Assembly (NCBI GenBank): GCA_038225955.1
Contig: JBBRQV010000089.1
Span: forward strand, 1 to 12,878
Direction of reading: 5' to 3'
Origin: JAFDZO01 sp038225955
GTDB taxonomy: Bacteria > Bacteroidota > Ignavibacteria > Tepidaquicellales > Tepidaquicellaceae
DNA: 12,878 nt
The translations under genes were made by a program, and so were the position numbers. The notes beneath the pieces are model-generated. The model was not told the DNA's origin and did no database searches. It was given only the letters and a program-made list of their open reading frames with translations. Below, one piece after another: positions 1-6,085 of the stretch. The first letter of the stretch is position 1. Every line of letters begins with the position of its first letter.

Positions 1-3
1 ATA

Positions 4-22
4 TGACTTTAATGTGACTTTA
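4..22. repeat. Short tandem direct repeat TGACTTTA
   Basis: The 8-mer TGACTTTA occurs at 4-11 and again at 15-22, one helical turn (11 bases) apart. It lies about 160 bases before the first gene and next to a periodic AATTANN repeat. The spacing would suit a tandem protein-binding site, but in such AT-rich DNA chance is a real possibility, and the window edge hides any further copies. Confidence 0.3.
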
Positions 23-31
23 CGAACATTT

Positions 32-51
32 GTAATTCTTAATTCGTAATT
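32..51 (-). repeat. AATTANN heptad intergenic repeat, copy 1 (minus orientation)
   Basis: Read on the minus strand, this stretch is built from 7-base units that each start with AATTA (AATTACG, AATTAAG, AATTAC). A second array with the same 7-base rhythm lies at 4276-4307 in the other orientation, and the two share the 12-mer AATTAAGAATTA exactly. Both are intergenic. This kind of AATTA-periodic intergenic sequence is, from memory, seen in other bacterial genomes. Its function is unknown. Confidence 0.5.
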
Positions 52-180
52 GAATAGAAATCCGACAAAAATCCATCATTATTCATCACGAAAATTTTTG
101 ATATTGAAAAAACAATTCTGAGTTCGTTTTACTACTAAATTTTATCTTTTTTCCCTTTTCCATTTTATCGATATTGTACC

Positions 181-888
181 ATGAAAAAATTCTTAATATT
201 ACTAATCTCTTTTGTAACAGTTAGCGCATTTGCGCAGCTTCCGGGCGGAGCATTTTCTATCGGTGGTGGACCTACAGTCGGCTACCAAAATGTAAAGTTT
301 GATGATTTAAACACCCAGCTTGTTTTAGCGGGAGTTCCTGCCTTGAAAAATGGAGTTGTTTACTTCGGCGGCGGCGGATTTATCGATATTCCTTTCAAAA
401 GTTTGAAGTGGCTTCGCATCGGCGGATTCGGCAGAGGATTTTCTGCAAGAACTTCGGGTGTGGTTTCAGGTACTACAAAAACTGCAATTGTTGATTACGG
501 TGAGGGCGGAGTAACATTGGATTATGTTATGAGATTTGGTTCAGTATTAGATTTAACTTTAGGTTCATCATTCGGAACAGGTGAATATAGAATTAATTTG
601 TATCAAAGCGGAACAGTCGCTCCCACATGGGGAAATATATGGGGCGGAGCTACAACAGATTTTTCAAGAAATTTGAAGACAAGAGTTTATACCGCGCAGC
701 CGACATTTGGCTTGGGCGCAAAGCTTACAGGATTTTTATACGCAAAGCTTAATGCAGGATATTTGCTCTCATCACACGGCGATTGGAAAGTTGAAGATGA
801 AGTTATTACAACAGGCGTTCCAGATGGAGTGAAAGCAGACGGCTTTAATGTAAATCTAACTGTAAACGTAGGACTCTTTTTCAGATAA
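181..888 (+). CDS. Exported outer-membrane beta-barrel-like protein (hypothetical)
   Basis: This is a 235-residue protein of unrecognised family. Residues 1-18 form a standard Sec signal peptide: Met-Lys-Lys, a hydrophobic core, then Ala-Phe-Ala before Gln19. The mature part is rich in Gly and aromatic residues, with alternating polar/hydrophobic stretches typical of outer-membrane strands. It ends in a strand with a terminal Phe-Phe-Arg, close to the C-terminal aromatic residue used by the barrel-assembly machinery. The ATG is chosen because the signal peptide starts there; no Shine-Dalgarno sequence precedes it, as is usual in Bacteroidota. The rfbB gene begins 18 bases downstream on the same strand, so the two may share a transcript, although their functions have no obvious link. 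A small porin-like or structural barrel is the likely role; the substrate, if any, is unknown. Confidence 0.75.
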   Translation: MKKFLILLISFVTVSAFAQLPGGAFSIGGGPTVGYQNVKFDDLNTQLVLAGVPALKNGVVYFGGGGFIDIPFKSLKWLRIGGFGRGFSARTSGVVSGTTKTAIVDYGEGGVTLDYVMRFGSVLDLTLGSSFGTGEYRINLYQSGTVAPTWGNIWGGATTDFSRNLKTRVYTAQPTFGLGAKLTGFLYAKLNAGYLLSSHGDWKVEDEVITTGVPDGVKADGFNVNLTVNVGLFFR

Positions 889-906
889 ATTTTTCAATTT
901 ACCCAT

Positions 907-1932
907 ATGCAAAATATCTTAGTTACAGGCGGAGCAGGATTTATAGGCTCTAACTTCGTTCGCTATATGCTGGAAAATTATGATTACAAAATTTTCAATT
1001 TTGATAAGCTTACCTATGCAGGTAATCTTGAAAATCTGACTGATATAGAAAATCATTCTAACTACAAATTTATTAAAGGTGATATTTGCGATAAAGATTT
1101 TGTAGAGGCAACTTTAAAACAAAATAAAATTGACACTATAGTAAATTTTGCGGCAGAGTCACACGTAGATAGAAGTATTCTTGGCTCTCGTGAATTTGTT
1201 GTTACGAATGTATTGGGTACTCAGGTATTGCTTGATGCTGCAAAAAATTTAGGGATAGAAAAATATTTACAGGTTTCTACCGATGAAGTTTATGGTTCAC
1301 TTCCCGAAGATAAGAAAGAAGTAAAATTTACCGAGCAAACGCCTCTTACAACGAACAGTCCTTACTCTGCCAGCAAAGCATCGGCTGATCTGCTGTGCAA
1401 TGCTTACTACCATACTCACAAACTTCCGATTTTAATTACAAGATGCTCTAATAACTACGGACCATATCAGTTTCCTGAAAAGCTTATCCCGCTTATGATT
1501 GCAAAAGCATTGGATGGAGAAAAACTTCCTGTATATGGCGACGGGAAAAATGTTCGAGACTGGCTTTACGTGGAAGACCATTGCTCAGGAATTGCGACGG
1601 TTCTGGAAAAAGGAAAAATCGGAGATGTGTATAATATAGGCGGTAATAATGAGTGGTATAATATTGATATCGTAAAACTAATTTTGGAAAAGCTCGGGAA
1701 AACAGAAGAGCAGATTTCTTATGTAAAAGACAGACCGGGACATGATAGACGTTATGCGATTGACTCAAGCAAAATTATGAACGAACTTGGATGGAAACCT
1801 AAATATCAGTTCCCTGAAGGAATAGAAAAAACAATCAAGTGGTATATCGATAACGAACCCTGGTGGAGAAAAGTTATGAGCGGTGAGTACCAGAAGTATT
1901 TTGATAATAATTATTCATCTAAAACAAAATAA
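907..1932 (+). CDS. rfbB: dTDP-glucose 4,6-dehydratase
   Basis: This cytoplasmic NAD-dependent enzyme of the extended short-chain dehydrogenase family converts dTDP-glucose to dTDP-4-keto-6-deoxyglucose, an early step towards dTDP-rhamnose and other deoxysugars for surface polysaccharide. The Rossmann motif GGAGFIG is at residues 8-14. The AAESHVDRS segment is at 82-90, the catalytic Thr-Asp-Glu triplet at 125-127, and the YxxxK pair at Tyr153/Lys157. The family segments around NNYGPYQFPEK (182-192) and RPGHDRRYAID (276-286) are intact. At 341 residues it has normal family length and appears complete. The usual partners (rfbA, rfbC, rfbD) are not next to it; the upstream neighbour is a barrel-like protein 18 bases away. 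An alternative is a related sugar-nucleotide epimerase/dehydratase, but the TDE triplet and the HVDRS and RPGHD segments favour RfbB. Confidence 0.96.
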   Translation: MQNILVTGGAGFIGSNFVRYMLENYDYKIFNFDKLTYAGNLENLTDIENHSNYKFIKGDICDKDFVEATLKQNKIDTIVNFAAESHVDRSILGSREFVVTNVLGTQVLLDAAKNLGIEKYLQVSTDEVYGSLPEDKKEVKFTEQTPLTTNSPYSASKASADLLCNAYYHTHKLPILITRCSNNYGPYQFPEKLIPLMIAKALDGEKLPVYGDGKNVRDWLYVEDHCSGIATVLEKGKIGDVYNIGGNNEWYNIDIVKLILEKLGKTEEQISYVKDRPGHDRRYAIDSSKIMNELGWKPKYQFPEGIEKTIKWYIDNEPWWRKVMSGEYQKYFDNNYSSKTK

Positions 1933-2011
1933 TTTTATTCCCTCCTTAGGTTCATTTACTAATGGATTTTCCTTCCCATACATCTTCACAAAGACTAAAA
2001 AGTTTCTTTGC

Positions 2012-2036
2012 AAAATAACTTAGTATAAGTTATTTT
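2012..2036 (+). terminator. AT-rich perfect hairpin after rfbB
   Basis: AAAATAACTTA (2012-2022) and its exact reverse complement TAAGTTATTTT (2026-2036) enclose a three-base GTA loop. It lies 80 bases past the rfbB stop and 31 bases before the next start. The stem is all but GC-free and has no separate T tract, so it could be a weak terminator or an operator for the following gene. A second possible pairing, ACTAAAA at 1994-2000 with TTTTAGT at 2033-2039, would compete with it. Confidence 0.35.
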
Positions 2037-2052
2037 AGTGAACCGGTAAATT

Positions 2053-2058
2053 AAAGGA
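2053..2058 (+). promoter_or_regulatory. Shine-Dalgarno-like AAAGGA supporting a TTG start
   Basis: AAAGGA lies 8 bases upstream of the TTG at 2067. It supports this rare start codon, since the reading frame is closed by TAA at 2052-2054 and offers no usable ATG nearby. Confidence 0.55.
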
Positions 2059-2066
2059 AATCTATC

Positions 2067-2441
2067 TTGACAAACTCCGAAGAAATTAATTTTATACTTT
2101 CAGAATACTTTAATTCATTTGGTAATAAAGACTGGGAAAAATTCTCTTCTTTTATTACAGAGGACTTTACATATTTTTCAGATAATATGACAGTAATGAA
2201 TAAAAATGCATTCATTGAGTTTTTAAATAAAGACACGTGGCAAGGAAACGGTTTTGAATTAAGCTCAATGGAGACTCATGTTTCGGGAAATGGTGATTTA
2301 GGTTTTGCAGTCTATAAAATATCTTTCAAAGGTTTAATGAATGGAAAAGAGTCAGAAGTGAAGGCAGCTGAGACAATGTTATTTAAGAAGGAAAATAATA
2401 ATTGGAAAATTTGTCACTCGCATGTATCAAATAAGTACTAA
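2067..2441 (+). CDS. NTF2/SnoaL-like (DUF4440-type) small protein
   Basis: This 124-residue protein has no signal peptide and so is probably cytoplasmic. It has the layout of the cone-shaped NTF2-like fold. An N-terminal helix with a Tyr-Phe and Lys-Asp-Trp segment (14-23) is followed by a Thr-Glu-Asp-Phe turn (31-34), then strands including Gly-Asp-Leu-Gly-Phe (76-80), and a final strand Trp-Lys-Ile-Cys-His-Ser-His-Val-Ser (113-121) typical of SnoaL_3/DUF4440 members. Such domains bind small ligands or act as minor isomerases or hydrolases; the ligand here cannot be named. The start is TTG: an in-frame TAA lies at 2052-2054, the next in-frame ATG would remove the first third of the fold, and a purine-rich AAAGGA sits at 2053-2058, 8 bases upstream. 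It appears to be transcribed alone. Confidence 0.8.
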   Translation: MTNSEEINFILSEYFNSFGNKDWEKFSSFITEDFTYFSDNMTVMNKNAFIEFLNKDTWQGNGFELSSMETHVSGNGDLGFAVYKISFKGLMNGKESEVKAAETMLFKKENNNWKICHSHVSNKY

Positions 2442-2769
2442 TATTTATTTATACAAAAATTCAAAAATATTATAATTTTTATTCAGGTGAAGCTCTGGAA
2501 TAAAAACAAAACAGCGTAAAATTTTATCCTTCAGAATTACCTCAAGTATGACCATTCTTAATTTCTACAAATTCAAATAATTTCTTTTGTGCCTTAATTT
2601 GAAACAAAGCTTTTGTCACTTCATTTGTTCATTTTTGGAAATAGAATGAAACTTTTCTCAACTAAAAAAATGTTATAATATTAAAGTATAATTTTCAAAC
2701 CGAATTGTTGAAAAAACAACACTGGTACTTTTGAAATCCGTTAAAATTTCATCAAGAAATTGAAATTAA

Positions 2770-2809
2770 CTTGAAAAATTTTGAGAGGGAATTCCCGTCC
2801 TTGAAAAAT
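2770..2809. repeat. Direct repeat pair around a GGGAATTCCC palindrome
   Basis: CTTGAAAAAT occurs at 2770-2779 and 2800-2809. Between the copies, and slightly off centre, is the perfect 10-base palindrome GGGAATTCCC (2787-2796). The local composition is more GC-rich than the surrounding DNA. There is no evidence that it is a transposon target duplication. Confidence 0.35.
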
Positions 2810-2974
2810 AATGGGACAACCTCGTTACTATGATTTTTAAACTTTTTAGGTATAAATTTGGTTCTATTTCTTAAGAAAAATTAAGTAAAATAAAGAGCTA
2901 ATATATTGTTTTTACAATTTCGAGTTAATCCCATTGACTCTCCAAACTTGAAACTTCCATTAAATTAAGTTATT

Positions 2975-2988
2975 TTTGTATATACAAA
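2975..2988. promoter_or_regulatory. 14-base perfect palindrome, possible operator
   Basis: TTTGTATATACAAA is its own reverse complement. It lies about 90 bases upstream of the small DNA-binding-like gene at 3080, just before the promoter-like boxes at 2995-3023. The symmetry fits a homodimeric regulator site, possibly autoregulation, but this is inference from position alone. Confidence 0.3.
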
Positions 2989-2994
2989 GTTTAT

Positions 2995-3023
2995 TTGAAA
3001 GTCAATTTAAAAAGCGTTATAGA
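2995..3023 (+). promoter_or_regulatory. Candidate promoter for the 82-residue protein
   Basis: TTGAAA (2995-3000) and TATAGA (3018-3023) are separated by 17 bases and match the sigma-70 consensus at five and four of six positions. The inferred transcript start would be about 50 bases before the TTG start. A similar pair, TTGAAA at 2948-2953 with TATTTT at 2971-2976, lies just upstream. In AT-rich DNA such matches are common. Confidence 0.3.
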
Positions 3024-3062
3024 GACAATAGAATACCGTTAGCTGTAAAATTTTTAAAAACT

Positions 3063-3070
3063 AAAGGAGA
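3063..3070 (+). promoter_or_regulatory. Strong Shine-Dalgarno AAAGGAGA deciding a TTG start
   Basis: AAAGGAGA lies 9 bases before the TTG at 3080. It is the best Shine-Dalgarno match in the window, where most genes have none, and it fixes the start of the following small gene. Confidence 0.7.
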
Positions 3071-3079
3071 AATAATAAA

Positions 3080-3328
3080 TTGAAACCAACAACAAAATCC
3101 AAAAGTGATAATCCCTTAAGCGAGCTGATTGATGATGATGTCTATAATACACTGAAAAAATATAAACTACTTGATGAGAAGGCAATCAGGGATTACAAAA
3201 TTCGCCAGATGTATAAGGATATGAGGAGAGAGATGAGCGCTGGGGAAGCCATTGACAAAATTCAGGAATTATTTCCTTATTTACAATTCGATACAATCAG
3301 AAAAATCGTTTATCAGGTATCTAAATAA
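3080..3328 (+). CDS. Small probable helix-turn-helix DNA-binding protein
   Basis: This is an 82-residue, highly charged, soluble protein without signal peptide or membrane segment. The N-terminal half (about 10-45) is predicted helical and basic, running through a Tyr-Lys-Ile-Arg-Gln-Met-Tyr-Lys stretch. The C-terminal half (about 52-82) has the spacing of a helix-turn-helix: a helix with Ala-Ile-Asp-Lys-Ile-Gln-Glu-Leu, a Phe-Pro-Tyr turn, and a recognition-like helix Phe-Asp-Thr-Ile-Arg-Lys-Ile-Val-Tyr. From memory, similar endings occur in small Bacteroidota proteins of unknown role. The start is TTG with a strong Shine-Dalgarno sequence. The gene is free-standing: long noncoding DNA lies before it and a strong terminator comes 24 bases after its stop. 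It is probably a small transcriptional regulator; its target is unknown, and DNA binding is inferred only from the helix pattern. Confidence 0.75.
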   Translation: MKPTTKSKSDNPLSELIDDDVYNTLKKYKLLDEKAIRDYKIRQMYKDMRREMSAGEAIDKIQELFPYLQFDTIRKIVYQVSK

Positions 3329-3351
3329 TTTTGATTCTATTTGAAAAAATT

Positions 3352-3387
3352 AAAGCCGTCCCGACGAAGTCAGGGCGGCTTTTTTTA
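3352..3387 (+). terminator. Rho-independent terminator after the 82-residue gene
   Basis: AAAGCCGTCCCGAC (3352-3365) pairs with GTCAGGGCGGCTTT across a GAA loop, with one G-T wobble and one C-A mismatch, and runs into a tract of seven or more T residues ending near 3387. It is GC-rich against an AT-rich background and separates the small gene from nadE. Confidence 0.92.
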
Positions 3388-3453
3388 TTTGGTGCATAAG
3401 TATAACTTGAGAATGAATTGAAAATTTAAATTAATTAAATGATTTTCTTTTAA

Positions 3454-4272
3454 ATGAAATTGAACAACATAATATTAGAGAAACTCTTAACCGAGTTCCT
3501 CCGTAACGAAACGCACAAGATAGGAATTAAAAAAGCTGTGATAGGACTTTCCGGTGGGATAGACTCTGCCGTTTCCACTTACCTCGCAGTCCGTGCTTTA
3601 GGTGCAGAGAATGTGAAGTGCATTCTCATGCCTTATAAAAGCAGTAGCAAGGAATCTGTTATTGATGCAATGAGCGTCGTGAATGATTTGAAGATTCCAT
3701 ACGAAAAAATAGCAATCACAGATATGGTCGATGCCTTTGTAAAAAATACAAATGATAAAGAAATATCGAATATGCGAAAAGGAAACATAATGGCGCGTGC
3801 CAGAATGATAATTTTATACGACCAGTCTGCAAAAGAAAATGCTCTGGTGATAGGAACGAGCAATAAATCAGAAATTATGCTTGGATACTCTACCTTGTTT
3901 GGAGACTCAGCATCGGCTATAAATCCTTTGGGAGATTTGTATAAAACTCAGATATGGGATTTAGCAAAGCACCTAAACATTCCGAATGAATTAATTGAAA
4001 AACAGCCATCGGCAGATTTATGGGAAGGGCAGTCAGACGAAAACGAGCTTGGCTTTACCTATAAAAAAGTTGATACTTTCTTGTTTCAGAAAATAGATGA
4101 GCGAAGAACGGATGAAGAAATAGAAACGATGGGTTATGAAAAAGAATTCATTGCAAAGGTGAATAAAATGATTTATAGAAATCAGTTTAAGCGCCTCCCG
4201 CCATTGATTGCAAAGGTTTTGAACAGAACAGTGAATGTAGATTTCCGTTACAATCGTGATTGGATGACTTAA
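3454..4272 (+). CDS. nadE: NH3-dependent NAD+ synthetase
   Basis: This cytoplasmic enzyme performs the last step of NAD synthesis, amidating nicotinic acid adenine dinucleotide with ATP and ammonia. The PP-loop pyrophosphate-binding motif SGGIDSA is at residues 33-39. The dimer-interface and substrate segments GNIMARARM (110-118), GTSNKSE (134-140), GYSTLFGDSAS (144-154) and PSADLW (185-190) are all present. At 272 residues it is the short, synthetase-only form with no N-terminal nitrilase/glutaminase domain, so it should use free ammonia or glutamine-derived ammonia supplied in trans. The ATG follows directly on an in-frame TAA at 3451-3453, so no earlier start exists. A terminator upstream implies its own promoter, which I cannot place with confidence. 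The ggt gene follows 91 bases later, but the gap holds repeats and so may not be an operon link. Confidence 0.97.
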   Translation: MKLNNIILEKLLTEFLRNETHKIGIKKAVIGLSGGIDSAVSTYLAVRALGAENVKCILMPYKSSSKESVIDAMSVVNDLKIPYEKIAITDMVDAFVKNTNDKEISNMRKGNIMARARMIILYDQSAKENALVIGTSNKSEIMLGYSTLFGDSASAINPLGDLYKTQIWDLAKHLNIPNELIEKQPSADLWEGQSDENELGFTYKKVDTFLFQKIDERRTDEEIETMGYEKEFIAKVNKMIYRNQFKRLPPLIAKVLNRTVNVDFRYNRDWMT

Positions 4273-4275
4273 TAC

Positions 4276-4307
4276 AATTAAGAATTATCAATTAGTAATT
4301 AACAATT
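4276..4307 (+). repeat. AATTANN heptad intergenic repeat, copy 2
   Basis: Four successive 7-base units, AATTAAG, AATTATC, AATTAGT and AATTAAC, are followed by AATT. The rhythm is exact, with AATTA kept and the last two bases varying. It starts four bases after the nadE stop and matches copy 1 (32-51) in inverse orientation through the shared 12-mer AATTAAGAATTA. Confidence 0.55.
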
Positions 4308-4320
4308 TTTATTCCTTATA

Positions 4321-4350
4321 ATGTCATTCCCGCGAAGGCGGGATTCCAAT
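4321..4350 (+). repeat. GC-rich hairpin repeat element before ggt
   Basis: CCCGC (4329-4333), a GAAG loop and GCGGG (4338-4342) form a compact hairpin flanked by ATT on both sides, inside the longer phrase TGTCATTCCCGCGAAGGCGG. From memory, this phrase recurs as a dispersed intergenic repeat in many unrelated genomes. Here it lies 14 bases before the ggt ATG, so it would sit in the ggt leader if transcription starts upstream. There is no T tract, so it is not a standard terminator. Confidence 0.55.
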
Positions 4351-4363
4351 CGCTCACATTAGC

Positions 4364-6040
4364 ATGAAAATTCTTAAACAAATACTTTTCGTTTTTTTCC
4401 TAACAAACATTTCTTTCGCTCAAACCGATTCCTATAAAAACGGAATGGTAAGCTCTGCCGATGAATATGCATCTCAGGTCGGAATTGAAATCCTTAAGCA
4501 GGGCGGTAACGCAATCGATGCTGCAGTTGCAGTAGGTTTCACTCTTGCAGTTACTTATCCCGGCGCAGGAAATATCGGAGGTGGGGGATTTATGCTAATT
4601 CATCTTAAGGATGGAAAAAATATTTCAATCGATTACAGGGAGAAGGCACCTATAAGCGCATATAAAGATATGTATCTGGATTCCAACGGCAACGTAGTTG
4701 AGGGTTTAAGCACTACAGGGCCACTTGCAGGAGGTGTTCCGGGTTCAGTTGCAGGTTTGCTCTATGCACTCGAACACTACGGCACAATGACTCGTCAGCA
4801 GGTTATGAAGTATGCAATAGATTACGCAGAGAACGGATTTAAAATTCATAAACGTTTAGCTAAAAATATAAATTCACAGCAAAAAGAGTTTCAGAAATTT
4901 CCTTCAACTATGGAAATCTTCGGTGAAAAGAGCGGAGAAAAATTTAAAGAAGGGGATTTGCTGGTTCAAAAAGATTTAGCGAAAACACTAAGGAGAATTT
5001 CAGAGCAGGGTAAGGACGGATTTTATAAAGGAGAGACAGCAGATTTAATTTCAGAGGAAATGCGAACAGGTTACGGTATCGTCACCAAAACTGATTTGGA
5101 AATGTATGAAGCAAAGGAAAGAATTCCGCTAGTTGGCTCTTATCGCGGATATGAAATTATCTCAATGCCTCCTCCTTCCAGTGGTGGAATTTGTCTTTTA
5201 TATCTTCTGAATATTTTAGAAAATTACGATTTGAAATCGTTTGGTTTTCAATCTGCCGAAAGTGTGAACATAATGGTTGAAGCAATGCGAAGAGTTTATG
5301 CAGATAGAAGCCAATACATGGGTGACCCGGATTTTGTTCAGATTCCTGTTGATGTATTAATCTCTAAAGATTATGCAAAGGAGAGAATGAAAAGTTATGA
5401 GCAGGGTAAGGCAGGAAACAGCAATGATATTCATCCCGGAACCATTACTAAAAAAGAGAAGACTGAAACAACTCATTACTGCGTTGTTGATAAAGATGGC
5501 AACTTAGTTTCCACTACTACAACTCTCAACGATAACTTTGGAAGTAAGCTTATTATTAAAGGCGCAGGATTTTTCTGGAATGATGAGATGGATGATTTCT
5601 CATCTAAGCCCGGCGCGCCGAATATGTACGGACTTGTTGGCAGCGAAGCAAATGCAATCGCTCCCGGGAAAAGAATGCTTAGCTCTATGACTCCGACAAT
5701 TATTTTAAAAGATAATAAGCCGTTCTTGGTAGTCGGCTCTCCCGGCGGCGGAAGAATTATAACTTCAGTTCTGCAAACTATAGTGAATGTAATTAATTTT
5801 AATATGAGTTTGAGTGATGCAATTGATGCTCCGCGTTTTCATCATCAATGGCTTCCTGATGAAATTCAAATTGAAAAAAGTGTTTTTAATAGTAAGACAG
5901 AAAATACTTTAAAGCAAATGGGATACTCGCTGAAAGAAATTCCTGAGTTCGGAAGGGTGGAAGGAATTTTATTTAATGCAGACGGAAGTTTCACAGGGCA
6001 CTCAGATAGAAGAGGTTATGGTAAAGCAGTAGGGTATTAA
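4364..6040 (+). CDS. ggt: Gamma-glutamyltransferase (exported proenzyme)
   Basis: This N-terminal-nucleophile hydrolase cleaves or transfers the gamma-glutamyl group of glutathione and related peptides outside the cytoplasm. A signal peptide spans residues 1-19 (Ser-Phe-Ala before Gln20). Family hallmarks are GGNAIDAAVA (48-57), Arg92 in the DYREKAP segment that grips the gamma-glutamyl carboxylate, and PPPSSGG (269-275). The self-processing site lies before Thr369 of TTHY (369-372), which becomes the new N-terminus of the small subunit and the nucleophile. Asn389, the MDDFS segment (409-413), Ser440/Ser441 and the GSPGGG oxyanion segment (458-463) are intact. The PGAPNMYGLVG stretch (416-426) corresponds to the active-site lid loop of the E. 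coli type enzyme. The residue before the cleavage point is Glu rather than the Gln of E. coli. Length (558) is normal. An acyltransferase gene follows after 45 bases. Confidence 0.97.
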   Translation: MKILKQILFVFFLTNISFAQTDSYKNGMVSSADEYASQVGIEILKQGGNAIDAAVAVGFTLAVTYPGAGNIGGGGFMLIHLKDGKNISIDYREKAPISAYKDMYLDSNGNVVEGLSTTGPLAGGVPGSVAGLLYALEHYGTMTRQQVMKYAIDYAENGFKIHKRLAKNINSQQKEFQKFPSTMEIFGEKSGEKFKEGDLLVQKDLAKTLRRISEQGKDGFYKGETADLISEEMRTGYGIVTKTDLEMYEAKERIPLVGSYRGYEIISMPPPSSGGICLLYLLNILENYDLKSFGFQSAESVNIMVEAMRRVYADRSQYMGDPDFVQIPVDVLISKDYAKERMKSYEQGKAGNSNDIHPGTITKKEKTETTHYCVVDKDGNLVSTTTTLNDNFGSKLIIKGAGFFWNDEMDDFSSKPGAPNMYGLVGSEANAIAPGKRMLSSMTPTIILKDNKPFLVVGSPGGGRIITSVLQTIVNVINFNMSLSDAIDAPRFHHQWLPDEIQIEKSVFNSKTENTLKQMGYSLKEIPEFGRVEGILFNADGSFTGHSDRRGYGKAVGY

Positions 6041-6085
6041 TTTTTTGTAAGATGTAAAAAGTTTAATTAGTTTAAATAAATCTCC

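Larger units (their letters stand above)
2442..3079. other. Long intergenic region with no recognisable gene
   Basis: This region of about 640 very AT-rich bases has stops in all frames and no tRNA, rRNA or known structured RNA that I can recognise. It contains several small structures. An AT-only stem right after the upstream stop (TAATATTT 2439-2446 with AAATATTA 2465-2472, then a T-rich run) may be a weak terminator. A GGGAATTCCC palindrome at 2787-2796 is bracketed by direct repeats CTTGAAAAAT at 2770-2779 and 2800-2809. A 14-base palindrome is at 2975-2988. Promoter-like boxes occur near the next gene. It could be a decayed gene, a long regulatory leader or a small-RNA locus; nothing here decides between these. 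Confidence 0.6.

Noticed and set aside
1493..1768. 91-codon minus-strand open frame inside rfbB
   Set aside because: It lies wholly inside a gene with full family motifs, and its translation is Cys/His/Leu/Tyr-rich noise with no domain.
2853..2860. Plus-strand TAAATTTG in the long intergenic region
   Set aside because: It matches the same -7 consensus but has no partner box, and it is about 220 bases from the next start.
3080..4272. Small DNA-binding-like gene and nadE as one operon controlling NAD synthesis
   Set aside because: A strong terminator at 3352-3387 separates them, so linked transcription is unlikely.
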